A stretch of DNA of 64,000 nt, taken from positions 124,001-188,000 of the forward strand of contig NZ_AP025185.1 of NCBI RefSeq assembly GCF_020886115.1, written 5' to 3'. The stretch comes from Flavobacterium ammonificans. GTDB taxonomy: Bacteria > Bacteroidota > Bacteroidia > Flavobacteriales > Flavobacteriaceae. Within the stretch, counting starts at the first letter, position 1, and every line of letters starts with the position of its first letter. The notes below the pieces were generated by a model, which was given only the letters and a program-made list of their open reading frames with translations, made no database searches and had not been told where the DNA came from. Both the position numbers and the translations under genes were made by a program. This document shows positions 46,662 through 55,566 of this stretch, piece by piece.

Positions 46662-48485
46662 ATGGAAAACATAATAAATGCACTAAGCACAAATTTTGAT
46701 TTACTTGATTTTTTATATGTCCAATATAAAATTCCAAATAAAAATGAAGATAACTTTTTTTTCAATGCTGAATATATTGAAAAAAAAGCTGATGTAGATT
46801 TGGAGTATATTAAACTTCATCCTAATGAATTTAATTGGGAAACATTATGTTATAATTATTATACACCTTGGCATGAAGACCTAATTGATACTCACTTTAA
46901 TAAAATAGATTGGTTTCGAATTTCAAAAAACCCAAAAATTATATGGGATGAAAGGTTATTAAATAAGTATTGGGATAAAATATGGTTAGGCTGCATAATT
47001 TCTCATTCCCCTATGTTTTGGGACGAAAAATTAGTACAATTTGTATTATCAAAATCTGAAGAGGAATCGACAAAAATATTTTGGTTACAAAAATTCTCAG
47101 TTATAAATAATATAAAGTGGAGTCTAAAAATGATAATAGATTTCCCAACATCGTATTGGATCAGAGAAGTTGTAGAGGCTAAAACATTAGAATTTAGTTT
47201 TGAAGATTTAAAAAAATATAAAGAACAACTTAACAAAGATATTTTTAAGTATTTACAGGTTTCAAGCAATCTATTATGGACAAATGAAACAATACAAGAA
47301 TTCAAAGAATTACTCAATTTTCAAATTCTAAGTAAAAGCAATAATGTTGATTGGTCAAATAAAATCATTTCAACCTTTGAAAAGCTTTTAGATTTTAAAG
47401 AACTATCTAAAAATCAAATTATTCCACTTGATGATTTAATAATTAAAAAATATGCAATTCGTTGGGATTTTGATAGTTTAAGCTCTAATTCTGGTGTTAA
47501 ATGGAATTTAGATCTTATAAAATCATACATTAATAAAATTGACTTAAACAAAGTGCTACAATTTACCATTGTTGGTGTTGATGAAAAGTTTATACATGAA
47601 TATAGAGATTATATTACTTGGGGGACAGGATGTGGTAGTTATTCATACAAACCTGCTCCTATATCTAGATACAAACATATTCCTATAGGTGTTCATACTC
47701 TACTTGAAAAAGCAACAGAATGGGAAGTTGGAGGTTACGTCAAGCCTTATTGGACTGAAAAAGAAAGTGATGCACGAGAAGGAGAATGGCATCAATTCAG
47801 TTCAAATAAATTTTTAACCCCTCTACACTTAGAAACATTTGCAGAAAAATTATCATGGGATTTTATTAGTTCTAACGAATATCTGACAATAACAAATGAA
47901 ATTCTTTTGAAATTTTCAGACAAATGGAACTGGCCAAAAGTATTAAATAGAAGTGATTTTAAGTTGGAACATTTCTATGAGATTCATCAATTTTTGAATT
48001 TTGAAATATTAAATGCATATAGTTTTAAGATATTTGAATTATTAGAACCTGAAAAAAACATAATTTTCACTCACATTAAAGATAATGTTGAAGTTGTTGG
48101 TGATTTTAGACATTCATTAAGATCCCCAAATTACAGGTATTATAGCGATTATGAAGACGATGCCAGACAATTATTTAAAGTCAAAAGAGAATTAATTACG
48201 AAACTATGTGAAAGAGCAAATAGTGAACAAGCAGAAATTAAAAAATATGATGAAAGATATGGAATTGATTCTCAAGAAGCGGTTTATTATGATAAGATTC
48301 ATTATTGGCTAAGAAAATATTTTAAGGTTTTCGAGGAGATAAGCAATGTTTCAGATTCTTTTGAAAGAGAAAGGGGATATACACCAGAAAGAGAAATTCA
48401 GATTTTTTTCAGTTTATATTTAAATGCTGAAGAAGATTTTAAAAAAAACTATTTTGATGTCTTTAAAAGACGAACTATTCGATAA
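46662..48485 (+). CDS. Protein with Trp-marked 25-residue helical repeats, unknown function
   Basis: A 607-residue soluble protein of unknown role. Two runs of exact 25-residue periodicity are visible: Trp70-Trp95-Trp120, and Trp206-Trp231-Leu256-Trp281-Val306. The unit is roughly W-x3-(I/L)(I/L)-x2-(F/Y)-x3-(I/L)(D/N)(F/W)-x2-(I/L)S-x-N. More degenerate copies lie near residues 387-450. A Gly/Tyr/Trp-rich insert at about 318-380 interrupts the solenoid, and a charged helical region forms the C-terminus. Such repeats usually build protein-binding scaffolds. The gene is A+T-rich, is paired with the upstream unknown gene, and is followed by a hairpin repeat. Confidence 0.75.
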   Translation: MENIINALSTNFDLLDFLYVQYKIPNKNEDNFFFNAEYIEKKADVDLEYIKLHPNEFNWETLCYNYYTPWHEDLIDTHFNKIDWFRISKNPKIIWDERLLNKYWDKIWLGCIISHSPMFWDEKLVQFVLSKSEEESTKIFWLQKFSVINNIKWSLKMIIDFPTSYWIREVVEAKTLEFSFEDLKKYKEQLNKDIFKYLQVSSNLLWTNETIQEFKELLNFQILSKSNNVDWSNKIISTFEKLLDFKELSKNQIIPLDDLIIKKYAIRWDFDSLSSNSGVKWNLDLIKSYINKIDLNKVLQFTIVGVDEKFIHEYRDYITWGTGCGSYSYKPAPISRYKHIPIGVHTLLEKATEWEVGGYVKPYWTEKESDAREGEWHQFSSNKFLTPLHLETFAEKLSWDFISSNEYLTITNEILLKFSDKWNWPKVLNRSDFKLEHFYEIHQFLNFEILNAYSFKIFELLEPEKNIIFTHIKDNVEVVGDFRHSLRSPNYRYYSDYEDDARQLFKVKRELITKLCERANSEQAEIKKYDERYGIDSQEAVYYDKIHYWLRKYFKVFEEISNVSDSFERERGYTPEREIQIFFSLYLNAEEDFKKNYFDVFKRRTIR

Positions 48486-48556
48486 AACCCCCGCTACCGC
48501 GCGAAATGTAATTCAGCGAAGCTAATCCCTTCGCGTGGCTCGTTGTTATAATTAAC
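48486..48556. repeat. Imperfect GC-rich hairpin downstream of the unknown gene pair
   Basis: Immediately after the stop, a GC-rich segment from CCCCCGCTACCGCGCGAA to TTCGCGTGGCTCGTTGTTA can fold as a bulged hairpin, ending in GTTGTTATAATTAAC. It is in strong contrast to the A+T-rich surroundings. It resembles hairpin sequences that I associate with accessory genes in Bacteroidota and, loosely, integron attC sites, but the attC core consensus is not matched. Confidence 0.5.
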
Positions 48557-48603
48557 AAAATTAAAAGCTTTTTTTTAGCAAGATTTATATTTTACTTTTT
48601 GTC

Positions 48604-48677
48604 TTGTCATTTCGACACAAGGAGAAATCAAATAACGGGAATAACTAATGAGATTACTCCTTGTGTCGGAATGACAA
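48604..48677. repeat. Palindromic MITE/REP-like element
   Basis: Two arms of about 27-29 bases form a nearly perfect inverted repeat (arm start TTGTCATTTCGACACAAGGA; other arm, reversed, TTGTCATTCCGACACAAGGA) around a roughly 18-base centre. Sequences of this kind (GTCATTTCGAC...AGGAG) are common dispersed intergenic repeats in Flavobacteria. Confidence 0.7.
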
Positions 48678-48689
48678 AATAGAAGGAAT

Positions 48690-49415
48690 TTAATTCTCTT
48701 TTTTAGGCGTAATGATTTCGATGTATTTTGTAGCCAATTCACTCATTGAAAACTCAATAGCTGTTCGGTTTTTTGTTTTCAAGATACTAATAAACTTAGG
48801 GTTTTCAACCAGAAAATATAAAAACCCTTTGACGTGTAGCTGTGGTATATGCATAGAATGAATATAAAATTCGGGTTGAAATAAATTTTCAAGCTGAATT
48901 AAGTAGCCTTCTTTTTTTTCTATCTCCAATTCTTTTTTAAGCATATTGGTTCTTCCAGAAATAAGATTTAGAATCGGATCTATTCCAAATCCAGATGTTG
49001 CAGTAAAAATTTTTCTTTCAGCAGGGGTGTACTTTTTTTGTCCGTAGGGAATGATTCCAAGTGACTCAGCAGAAATAGAAGAACTGCCAACAATAACCTC
49101 ATTTAACTCATTCACTATGGGTTGCATACTAACAACCAACCATTTTTTACTGAAATCTGATTCAGACAATACAATTTTCACTTCTTTAAAATTCATTGCC
49201 GAAAGCAATAAGGTCTCTCCTACTTTGGCCTCAATTGAAAAATGACCTTCACTATTAGTGGTAGTACTTTTTTCCGAAGAAGTGTTTACCACATAAATCC
49301 CTTCTAAATTAGAAAAATCAGCAGCTACTTTCCCTTCAATTCTTCTTGGAACTTGGTTCTGAGAATACAATTGAGAAATAATAAAGAAAAAGATGCTACA
49401 AAAAAATTTTACCAT
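48690..49415 (-). CDS. Secreted CarboxypepD-regulatory-like domain protein
   Basis: A 241-residue protein with a signal peptide (about residues 1-18, ending LYSQ). A beta-sandwich follows: RIEGKVAADFSNLEGIYVVNTSSEKSTTTN then GHFSIEAKVGETLLLSAMNFKEVKIV. This is the carboxypeptidase-regulatory-like/TonB-plug-associated domain. The C-terminal half is less conserved and no beta-barrel follows. It is a single gene; its role is unknown, probably at the cell surface or in the periplasm. Confidence 0.8.
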   Translation of the reverse strand: MVKFFCSIFFFIISQLYSQNQVPRRIEGKVAADFSNLEGIYVVNTSSEKSTTTNSEGHFSIEAKVGETLLLSAMNFKEVKIVLSESDFSKKWLVVSMQPIVNELNEVIVGSSSISAESLGIIPYGQKKYTPAERKIFTATSGFGIDPILNLISGRTNMLKKELEIEKKEGYLIQLENLFQPEFYIHSMHIPQLHVKGFLYFLVENPKFISILKTKNRTAIEFSMSELATKYIEIITPKKEN

Positions 49416-49494
49416 ACGAAGAAGTACTGCTTAAAACAATACCAACAAAAATAATAGATACGACTTAAATTCGTCACTAAGAAGTTGGTAATTA

Positions 49495-49527
49495 TTTGTT
49501 AATTAAAAAAGCGGATTGGTATCTTTA
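49495..49527 (+). promoter_or_regulatory. Candidate promoter of pepE
   Basis: TTTG (49495-49498), 21 bases, then TATCTTTA (49520-49527). This is one mismatch from the full -33/-7 consensus, 23 bases before the ATG. Confidence 0.5.
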
Positions 49528-49550
49528 CACTCATTTATAAAATTAAAATA

Positions 49551-50258
49551 ATGAAAAACCTACTCCTAGCAAGTACTTCTACTCTTTATAAAGGTGATTA
49601 TTTAGAATACTTACTTCCTGAATTAGAACTTCATTTTAAAGACTGCAAAACGGTTTTATTTATTCCTTATGCTCGATCTGGAGGAATAACTCACGAGGAA
49701 TACACCACCAAAGTAGCTTTGGCTTTCGCCAAAATAAATATAACCGTAAAAGGCATTCATCAGTTTGAAAATCCGATAGAGGCAATAGAAAAAGCGGAAG
49801 GAATATTTACTGGTGGCGGAAATACTTTTGTATTGGTTTCGCAATTGTACAAATACAAAGTCATGGAAGTTTTAGCTCAAAAACTAAAAAGTGGCACACC
49901 TTATTTAGGAACTAGTGCTGGAAGTAATATTGCAGGATTGACAATGCAAACTACAAATGATATGCCTATCGTTTATCCGCAAAGCTTTCAAACTTTAGGA
50001 ATGATTCCTTTTAATTTAAATCCGCATTATATCGATAATGACAAGCCCTCCAATCACATGGGAGAAACCCGAGAAGATCGAATTAAGGAATTTCATTCAT
50101 TCAATTCTATTCCTGTTTTAGGATTACGTGAAGGAAGTTGGCTAGAGATAAAAGGAGAAGCAATTACATTGAAAGGCAATCTCAAAGCACGTCTTTTTAG
50201 ACAAAAACAAGAGCCTGAGGAATTAGAAAGCGGTTCCGATTTAAGCTATATAAAATAA
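49551..50258 (+). CDS. pepE: Dipeptidase E (alpha-aspartyl dipeptidase, S51)
   Basis: A 235-residue cytoplasmic peptidase that cleaves Asp-X dipeptides. The nucleophile motif GTSAGSN carries Ser122. Asp137 and His159 align with the E. coli triad Ser120/Asp135/His157 with a constant offset of two. FTGGGNTFVL is also typical. It is a single gene. Confidence 0.93.
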   Translation: MKNLLLASTSTLYKGDYLEYLLPELELHFKDCKTVLFIPYARSGGITHEEYTTKVALAFAKINITVKGIHQFENPIEAIEKAEGIFTGGGNTFVLVSQLYKYKVMEVLAQKLKSGTPYLGTSAGSNIAGLTMQTTNDMPIVYPQSFQTLGMIPFNLNPHYIDNDKPSNHMGETREDRIKEFHSFNSIPVLGLREGSWLEIKGEAITLKGNLKARLFRQKQEPEELESGSDLSYIK

Positions 50259-50345
50259 ATCTGTTCTATCCGTGCAATCCGTGGCAAATATTTAACCGCA
50301 GATTCACAGATTAATTTCAAACTTTTTACCACAAAGAAACATAGA
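50259..50345. repeat. Degenerate flavobacterial intergenic repeat remnant
   Basis: The segment contains the phrases TCCGTGCAATCCGTGGCAAA, ACCGCAGATTCACAGATT and ACCACAAAGAAACATAGAAA. These are stock sequences of dispersed Bacteroidota intergenic repeats that often flank GxxExxY genes. No gene remains here. Confidence 0.45.
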
Positions 50346-50490
50346 AACATATAAAGGATAGCTTTTAAAAGATATAGATAGACGTTTCACTATTCACATA
50401 GCTATGTGAAAAATACGATTATTTCTATCTTTTCTTTTTGTTTACCAAAAGGACCTATGTTGCTATGTGGTTCATCCATTTGAATGTAGA

Positions 50491-50522
50491 AAATAAAAAA
50501 GCCGAAACAAAAGTTTCGGCTT
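50491..50522 (-). terminator. Terminator after the downstream tRNA-Gly copy
   Basis: Stem AAGCCGAAACTT / AAGTTTCGGCTT region on the minus strand, followed by TTTTTATTTT, just beyond the tRNA 3' end. Confidence 0.85.
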
Positions 50523-50526
50523 AAAG

Positions 50527-50599
<73 letters not shown>

Positions 50600-50610
50600 A
50601 TAAAAACAGT

Positions 50611-50645
50611 AAATAAAAAACCTCAAATCAGATTTGAGGCTTTAT
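50611..50645 (-). terminator. Terminator-like hairpin between the two tRNA-Gly genes
   Basis: Stem GCCTCAAATC / GATTTGAGG on the minus strand followed by TTTTTTATTT. It may terminate copy 1 or act as a processing/attenuation signal before copy 2. Confidence 0.75.
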
Positions 50646-50647
50646 AG

Positions 50648-50720
<73 letters not shown>

Positions 50721-50732
50721 ATTACAACGGTG

Positions 50733-50764
50733 CAAATATAAATAATTACTTTCCATCAATGCAA
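50733..50764 (-). promoter_or_regulatory. Promoter of the tRNA-Gly pair
   Basis: TATATTTG (50733-50740, minus strand) with TTG at 50762-50764 (21-base spacing), ending 12 bases before the first tRNA. A strong consensus match. Confidence 0.65.
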
Positions 50765-50888
50765 GTTTTTTTCAAAAAAATATAAAGTACGATAGTAGAA
50801 ATAATACTAAATGACCTCAACTAAATTCATAAATATTTTAGTATGAAATTATTATCTCTTTAATTTGTAAAAAAATGAGCTTAACTAA

Positions 50889-51338
50889 ATGAACTATTCA
50901 ATTCAAAAAATTGCCCCATTTGACACTTATCCCGTTAGACATTTAGTTTTACGCTTTGGAAAACCTATTGAAACTTGTCATTTTAACGGTGATGATTTAC
51001 CTACCACACATCATTTTGGGTATTATTTAAACGGAACACTTGTTGGCGTTATCTCATTATTTGAAATTGGAAATGATCACTTTTCAAAACAAAAGTCATA
51101 TCAAATAAGAGGTATGGCGGTTTTGAGTTCACATCAAAAACAAGGAATTGGAGAAGCCTTAGTACAAAAAGCTGAAGATTTTTGTTTGTCGCAAAACGCA
51201 GCATTAATTTGGTTCAATGCCCGAACTTCTGCGGTTGGTTTCTATGAAAAAATGGGCTATGTAACAATTGGTTCTGAATTTGAAATTACAGATGTCGGAC
51301 CTCATTTTTTAATGTACAAAGCTGTAACAAAAAAGTAA
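50889..51338 (+). CDS. GNAT-family N-acetyltransferase
   Basis: A 149-residue acyl-CoA-dependent acetyltransferase. The central acetyl-CoA-binding motif A is visible as QIRGMAVLSSHQKQGIGEALVQKAEDFC (about residues 74-101), followed by the conserved GFYEKMGYV strand. The substrate is unknown. It is preceded by tRNA-Gly on the other strand and is probably monocistronic. Confidence 0.9.
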   Translation: MNYSIQKIAPFDTYPVRHLVLRFGKPIETCHFNGDDLPTTHHFGYYLNGTLVGVISLFEIGNDHFSKQKSYQIRGMAVLSSHQKQGIGEALVQKAEDFCLSQNAALIWFNARTSAVGFYEKMGYVTIGSEFEITDVGPHFLMYKAVTKK

Positions 51339-51414
51339 CTTGTCATACAAACTCTACGAACTAATTTACCATACAATAAGGTATGATACCTCAACCTAGT
51401 TTAAAAATCTTTTA

Positions 51415-53835
51415 ATGAAAAAAGTAATCTTTTGCATTAGCCTACTGTTTATGTATTCTTTTCTATACTCCCAGAAAAAGAGTGTAACCTCAGTTCATAG
51501 CAATGAAAAGATTACGATTGACGGCGTTTTCAATGAAGGTATTTGGGCGAAAGCAATTCCTGCAAAAGACTTTGTAATGTGGATGCCCGGGAATGGAACA
51601 GCTGAACCCAATGAAAAACGTACCGAAGTGAAAGTGGTTTATGATAACGAAGCCATTTATTTTGGAGCAACAATGTATGATGATGAGCCAGCAAAAATAT
51701 TAAAAGAACTTAGCCAACGTGATAATTCTGGTATAGCTGATAGAATTGGGATTTTTTTAAATGGCTATAATGATGGACAACAAGAATTTAGTTTTTTAGT
51801 AAGTGCTGCAGGAGTTCAAGAAGATTTTCTTTTTACTGAAAGTAATGGCGAAGACTCCTCTTGGGATGCCATTTGGGAAAGCAAAACACAAATTACAGAT
51901 TTTGGCTGGACTGCTGAAATTAGAATCCCGTATGCAGCACTGCGATTTTCTTCTGAAAAAAAACAAACTTGGGGAGTCAATTTTATAAGGGACTTTAGAA
52001 GAGCTCGAACATTTTACTCTTGGAATCTAATTGACAATAAAATTAATTCTAGAGGCAATCAAGAAGGTATTTTGGAAGGTATAGAAAATATTGTAACTCC
52101 TACCCGATTATTTTTAATTCCGTACACCTCGTTTTACTTAAATTCTAGAGCAAATCAAAGCACACGATATGATTTTAAAGGAGGATTGGATATTAAATAC
52201 GGCCTTAATGATGCCTTTACATTAGATGCGATTTTAGTTCCCGACTTTGGGCAAGCTGCCTTTGATAATGTGATTTTGAACCTTGGGCCTTTTGAACAAC
52301 AATTCAATGAAAATCGTCCTTTTTTTAATGAAGGAACTGAATTGTTTAATAAAGGCGATTTATTTTATTCAAGAAGAATTGGAGGAAATCCTTCCATTAG
52401 CCCACAAGTATCTGATGATGAAGTTGTTTCTTCAAACCCGTCTAAAATAAATTTGCTAAATGCTTTAAAAATATCTGGAAGAACAAAAGGCGGATTAGGT
52501 GTGGGAGTTTTAAATGCTGTCACTGAAAAAACAGAGGCAATTATTATCAATAATCTAACTGGTGAAACACGAAAAGCAATTGTAGAACCATTGGCAAATT
52601 ATAATGCCTTGGTACTTGATCAGCGTTTTGGAACAAATTCGTCCGTCTCATTTGTAAATACGAACGTGACCCGAAATGGAAGTGGGCGTGATGCCAATGT
52701 ATCTGCTGTTTTATTTGACTTAAATACAAAAAAAAATACCTACAATTTATCCGGAGATTACAAGTTTAGTACAGTAAACGAAACTAGTTCTGACACTAAA
52801 ATAGGATATACTTCAAGATTGAATTTTGGAGAAACTAGTGGAAAATTTCAATATGGTTTTGGAGCAGAATACATTTCTAAAGATTTTGACAAAGATGATA
52901 TGGGAATTCAATTTCAAGCTAATTTCCATTCACTTTATTCCAATTGGAGCTATCGCCTTTTAAAACCCACCAATACCTTTAATATGTTTGACATCTATGT
53001 CAATCTTTATTCTGAATTTGATAATAGAACAGGAAGAATTCAACAAGGAATGTTGAATCTTAATTTGAATTCTATGAATAAAAAAAACAATTATTTTGGA
53101 GGAGGATTTAATACAAGACCTTTAAAAACCTATGATTTTTATGAACCGCGAACCCATAACCAAATGCGTTTTCTTGAGATTCCGGAAGTATTTAATGCTT
53201 ATCTTTATTTTTCATCTAACTACAATAATAAATTTGCAGTTGATATAAATCCTTCTTTTGGAATAGCCAATGAAAAAGGCCGAACTGGATATGGATTTTC
53301 GTTCTCTCCAAGATACCGATTTTCAAATCAATTTTCTTTGAATTACACTATTGATTATAGTCATCAGAATAATAATTTAGGTTATGTTGGAAATAACAGT
53401 AGTACTAAAGAAATTTTTATGGGTCGAAGAGATCGAAGCACTTATGTTAACTCTATACAAAGTAAGTTCACAATCAATAGCGACATGAACTTAAACTTAT
53501 CGCTACGTCATTATTTGAGTTATGCTATTTATAGCCAGTACTATAGTTTGAATAATGATGGTACTTTAAAAAAGACATTGAATTTTACAGAAAATAGTGA
53601 TTCTATTTTTAATGCATGGAATCTGGACTTATCCTATTCGTGGTGGTTTGCCCCAGGGAGTCAAATTTCTATTTTATATCGAAATAATGCTGCTCTTTTT
53701 GAAAACGAATTCCAACAAGGCATTAGCAGTAACCTTAGAAAAGTAATTGATAAAAATAACTTAGACAATGTATTCTCTATCAGTGTTCGTTATTTTATCG
53801 ATTACAACTCACTTAAGAGTAAAAAATCCAGTTAA
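51415..53835 (+). CDS. DUF5916 outer-membrane-type protein with CBM9-like domain
   Basis: An 806-residue exported protein with a signal peptide (about residues 1-19, ending FLYSQ). An N-terminal CBM9/DOMON-like beta-sandwich (about 30-215: ITIDGVFNEGIWAKA ... GWTAEIRIPYAALRFS) is followed by a large DUF5916 region of alternating amphipathic strands that looks like an outer-membrane beta-barrel. It ends in an aromatic-rich strand (FSISVRYFIDYNSL). The function of the family is unknown. It is single, 120 bases before gpmI. Confidence 0.85.
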   Translation: MKKVIFCISLLFMYSFLYSQKKSVTSVHSNEKITIDGVFNEGIWAKAIPAKDFVMWMPGNGTAEPNEKRTEVKVVYDNEAIYFGATMYDDEPAKILKELSQRDNSGIADRIGIFLNGYNDGQQEFSFLVSAAGVQEDFLFTESNGEDSSWDAIWESKTQITDFGWTAEIRIPYAALRFSSEKKQTWGVNFIRDFRRARTFYSWNLIDNKINSRGNQEGILEGIENIVTPTRLFLIPYTSFYLNSRANQSTRYDFKGGLDIKYGLNDAFTLDAILVPDFGQAAFDNVILNLGPFEQQFNENRPFFNEGTELFNKGDLFYSRRIGGNPSISPQVSDDEVVSSNPSKINLLNALKISGRTKGGLGVGVLNAVTEKTEAIIINNLTGETRKAIVEPLANYNALVLDQRFGTNSSVSFVNTNVTRNGSGRDANVSAVLFDLNTKKNTYNLSGDYKFSTVNETSSDTKIGYTSRLNFGETSGKFQYGFGAEYISKDFDKDDMGIQFQANFHSLYSNWSYRLLKPTNTFNMFDIYVNLYSEFDNRTGRIQQGMLNLNLNSMNKKNNYFGGGFNTRPLKTYDFYEPRTHNQMRFLEIPEVFNAYLYFSSNYNNKFAVDINPSFGIANEKGRTGYGFSFSPRYRFSNQFSLNYTIDYSHQNNNLGYVGNNSSTKEIFMGRRDRSTYVNSIQSKFTINSDMNLNLSLRHYLSYAIYSQYYSLNNDGTLKKTLNFTENSDSIFNAWNLDLSYSWWFAPGSQISILYRNNAALFENEFQQGISSNLRKVIDKNNLDNVFSISVRYFIDYNSLKSKKSS

Positions 53836-53931
53836 ATCGAATTTTTCAAACAAATTGTAATGGATTTGTTAATGCTTTCTAATACAGTTGTAAATTACAA
53901 ATCTTACTAAAAAAGATTTTTTGAAATAACT

Positions 53932-53939
53932 TACCTTTG
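53932..53939 (+). promoter_or_regulatory. Candidate -7 element of gpmI
   Basis: TACCTTTG matches TAnnTTTG exactly, 16 bases before the gpmI ATG. No clear -33. Confidence 0.45.
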
Positions 53940-53955
53940 CTTAAAATAAATTCCA

Positions 53956-55473
53956 ATGAACAAGAAAGTTATCCTGATGATTTTAGACGGTTGGGGGAAA
54001 TCACCTGACCCAAAAGTATCTGCTATAGACAATGCCAACGTGCCATTTATCAACAGTTTATATACAAAATATCCAAGTGCTCAATTGCGAACAGACGGTT
54101 TAAACGTAGGTTTACCTGAAGGCCAAATGGGAAATTCAGAAGTAGGTCATATGAACCTTGGGGCAGGACGAATTGTATACCAAGATTTAGCCAAAATTAA
54201 TTTGGCTGTAGCCAATAAAACCTTAGCTAAAGAACAAGTATTAATTGACGCGTTTAATTACGCAAAAGCCAACGATAAAAAAGTACACTTTTTAGGTTTA
54301 GTTTCAGATGGTGGTGTTCACTCACATACTTCGCATTTGAGAGGTTTGATTGATGCTTCTCAAGAATACGGACTAGACAAAGTATTCATACACGCCTTTA
54401 CTGATGGTCGTGATGTGGATCCAAAATCAGGAAAAAAATATTTACAAGATTTACAAGATTATATTGCGCCAACACCGGTAAAAATAGCTTCAGTTATTGG
54501 GCGTTATTACGCAATGGATCGTGACAAACGTTGGGAACGAGTAAAACTAGCCTACGATTTAGTAGTTCACGGAACAGGAACTGCAACTACTGATGTAGTT
54601 ACTTCAATTGCGAATAGTTATGGCAACGATGTTACGGATGAATTCATTCAGCCCTTGGTTGCTGTGGATGTCAATGGCGAACCATTAGCTGTAATTCAAG
54701 AAGACGATGTCGTTATTTTCTTCAACTTTAGAACCGATAGAGGTCGTGAATTGACAGAAGCACTTTCGCAACAAGATTTTCACGAGCAAAACATGCACAA
54801 ATTAAATTTGTACTATGTTACGCTTACTAATTACGACGAAACCTACCAAAATGTTAAAGTGGTGTATAATAAAGACAACATCACAGAAACTTTAGGAGAA
54901 GTTTTAGAAAAAGCCAACAAAAAGCAAATTCGTATTGCCGAAACAGAGAAATATCCGCATGTTACGTTTTTCTTTTCTGGCGGAAGAGAAACACCTTTTG
55001 AGGGTGAGACGCGCATCTTAAGAAACTCTCCAAAAGTGGCTACTTACGATTTGCAGCCTGAAATGAGTGCTTACGAATTGAAAGACGCTTTGGTTCCTGA
55101 ATTGCATAAAGGGGAAGTAGATTTCGTTTGTTTGAACTTTGCCAATGGTGACATGGTGGGACATACCGGAATTATGGAAGCCGCTATCAAAGCTTGTGAA
55201 GCTGTGGATGTTTGCGTAAAAGAAGTAGTCGAAGCGGCCCTAGCCAATGATTATACAACTATCATTATTGCTGATCACGGAAACTGTGAAACTATGATTA
55301 ATCCTGATGGATCGCCAAATACGGCTCATACTACCAATCCAGTGCCAATTATTTTGGTTGACAAAGAGTTAAAGAAAATTAATGATGGAGTGTTAGGCGA
55401 TATTGCACCTACAATTCTAGAATTGATGGGCGTAGCTCAACCTGCTGCTATGACGAGTCATTCGTTATTATAA
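53956..55473 (+). CDS. gpmI: 2,3-bisphosphoglycerate-independent phosphoglycerate mutase
   Basis: Converts 3-phosphoglycerate to 2-phosphoglycerate in glycolysis and gluconeogenesis. The 505-residue protein is of the alkaline-phosphatase superfamily and needs two Mn ions. The phosphorylated Ser61 lies in GQMGNSEVGHMNLGAGR. Metal ligands include Asp11 in MILDGWG, and the C-terminal IIADHGNCE and HTTNPVPI motifs are present. A strong terminator follows. Confidence 0.97.
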   Translation: MNKKVILMILDGWGKSPDPKVSAIDNANVPFINSLYTKYPSAQLRTDGLNVGLPEGQMGNSEVGHMNLGAGRIVYQDLAKINLAVANKTLAKEQVLIDAFNYAKANDKKVHFLGLVSDGGVHSHTSHLRGLIDASQEYGLDKVFIHAFTDGRDVDPKSGKKYLQDLQDYIAPTPVKIASVIGRYYAMDRDKRWERVKLAYDLVVHGTGTATTDVVTSIANSYGNDVTDEFIQPLVAVDVNGEPLAVIQEDDVVIFFNFRTDRGRELTEALSQQDFHEQNMHKLNLYYVTLTNYDETYQNVKVVYNKDNITETLGEVLEKANKKQIRIAETEKYPHVTFFFSGGRETPFEGETRILRNSPKVATYDLQPEMSAYELKDALVPELHKGEVDFVCLNFANGDMVGHTGIMEAAIKACEAVDVCVKEVVEAALANDYTTIIIADHGNCETMINPDGSPNTAHTTNPVPIILVDKELKKINDGVLGDIAPTILELMGVAQPAAMTSHSLL

Positions 55474-55490
55474 AAAACGAAATTAAATTA

Positions 55491-55527
55491 TAAAAAAAAG
55501 CTGTTCCGAAAGAACAGCTTTTTTTAT
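55491..55527 (+). terminator. Terminator after gpmI
   Basis: Stem AAAAAAAGCTGTTC / GAACAGCTTTTTTT with a short CGAAA loop, 18 bases after the stop. Confidence 0.92.
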
Positions 55528-55566
55528 AATTAAAAGTTAAATTTTCAATATTGATAGTAATACTAT

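Noticed and set aside
46869-47580. Possible TPR or ankyrin repeats in the 607-residue protein
   Set aside because: The period is exactly 25 residues and the TPR/ankyrin signature positions are not met.
48486-48556. Classical integron attC site
   Set aside because: The hairpin is suggestive, but the RYYYAAC/GTTRRRY cores are not met and no integrase is present, so it is reported only as a repeat of unknown type.
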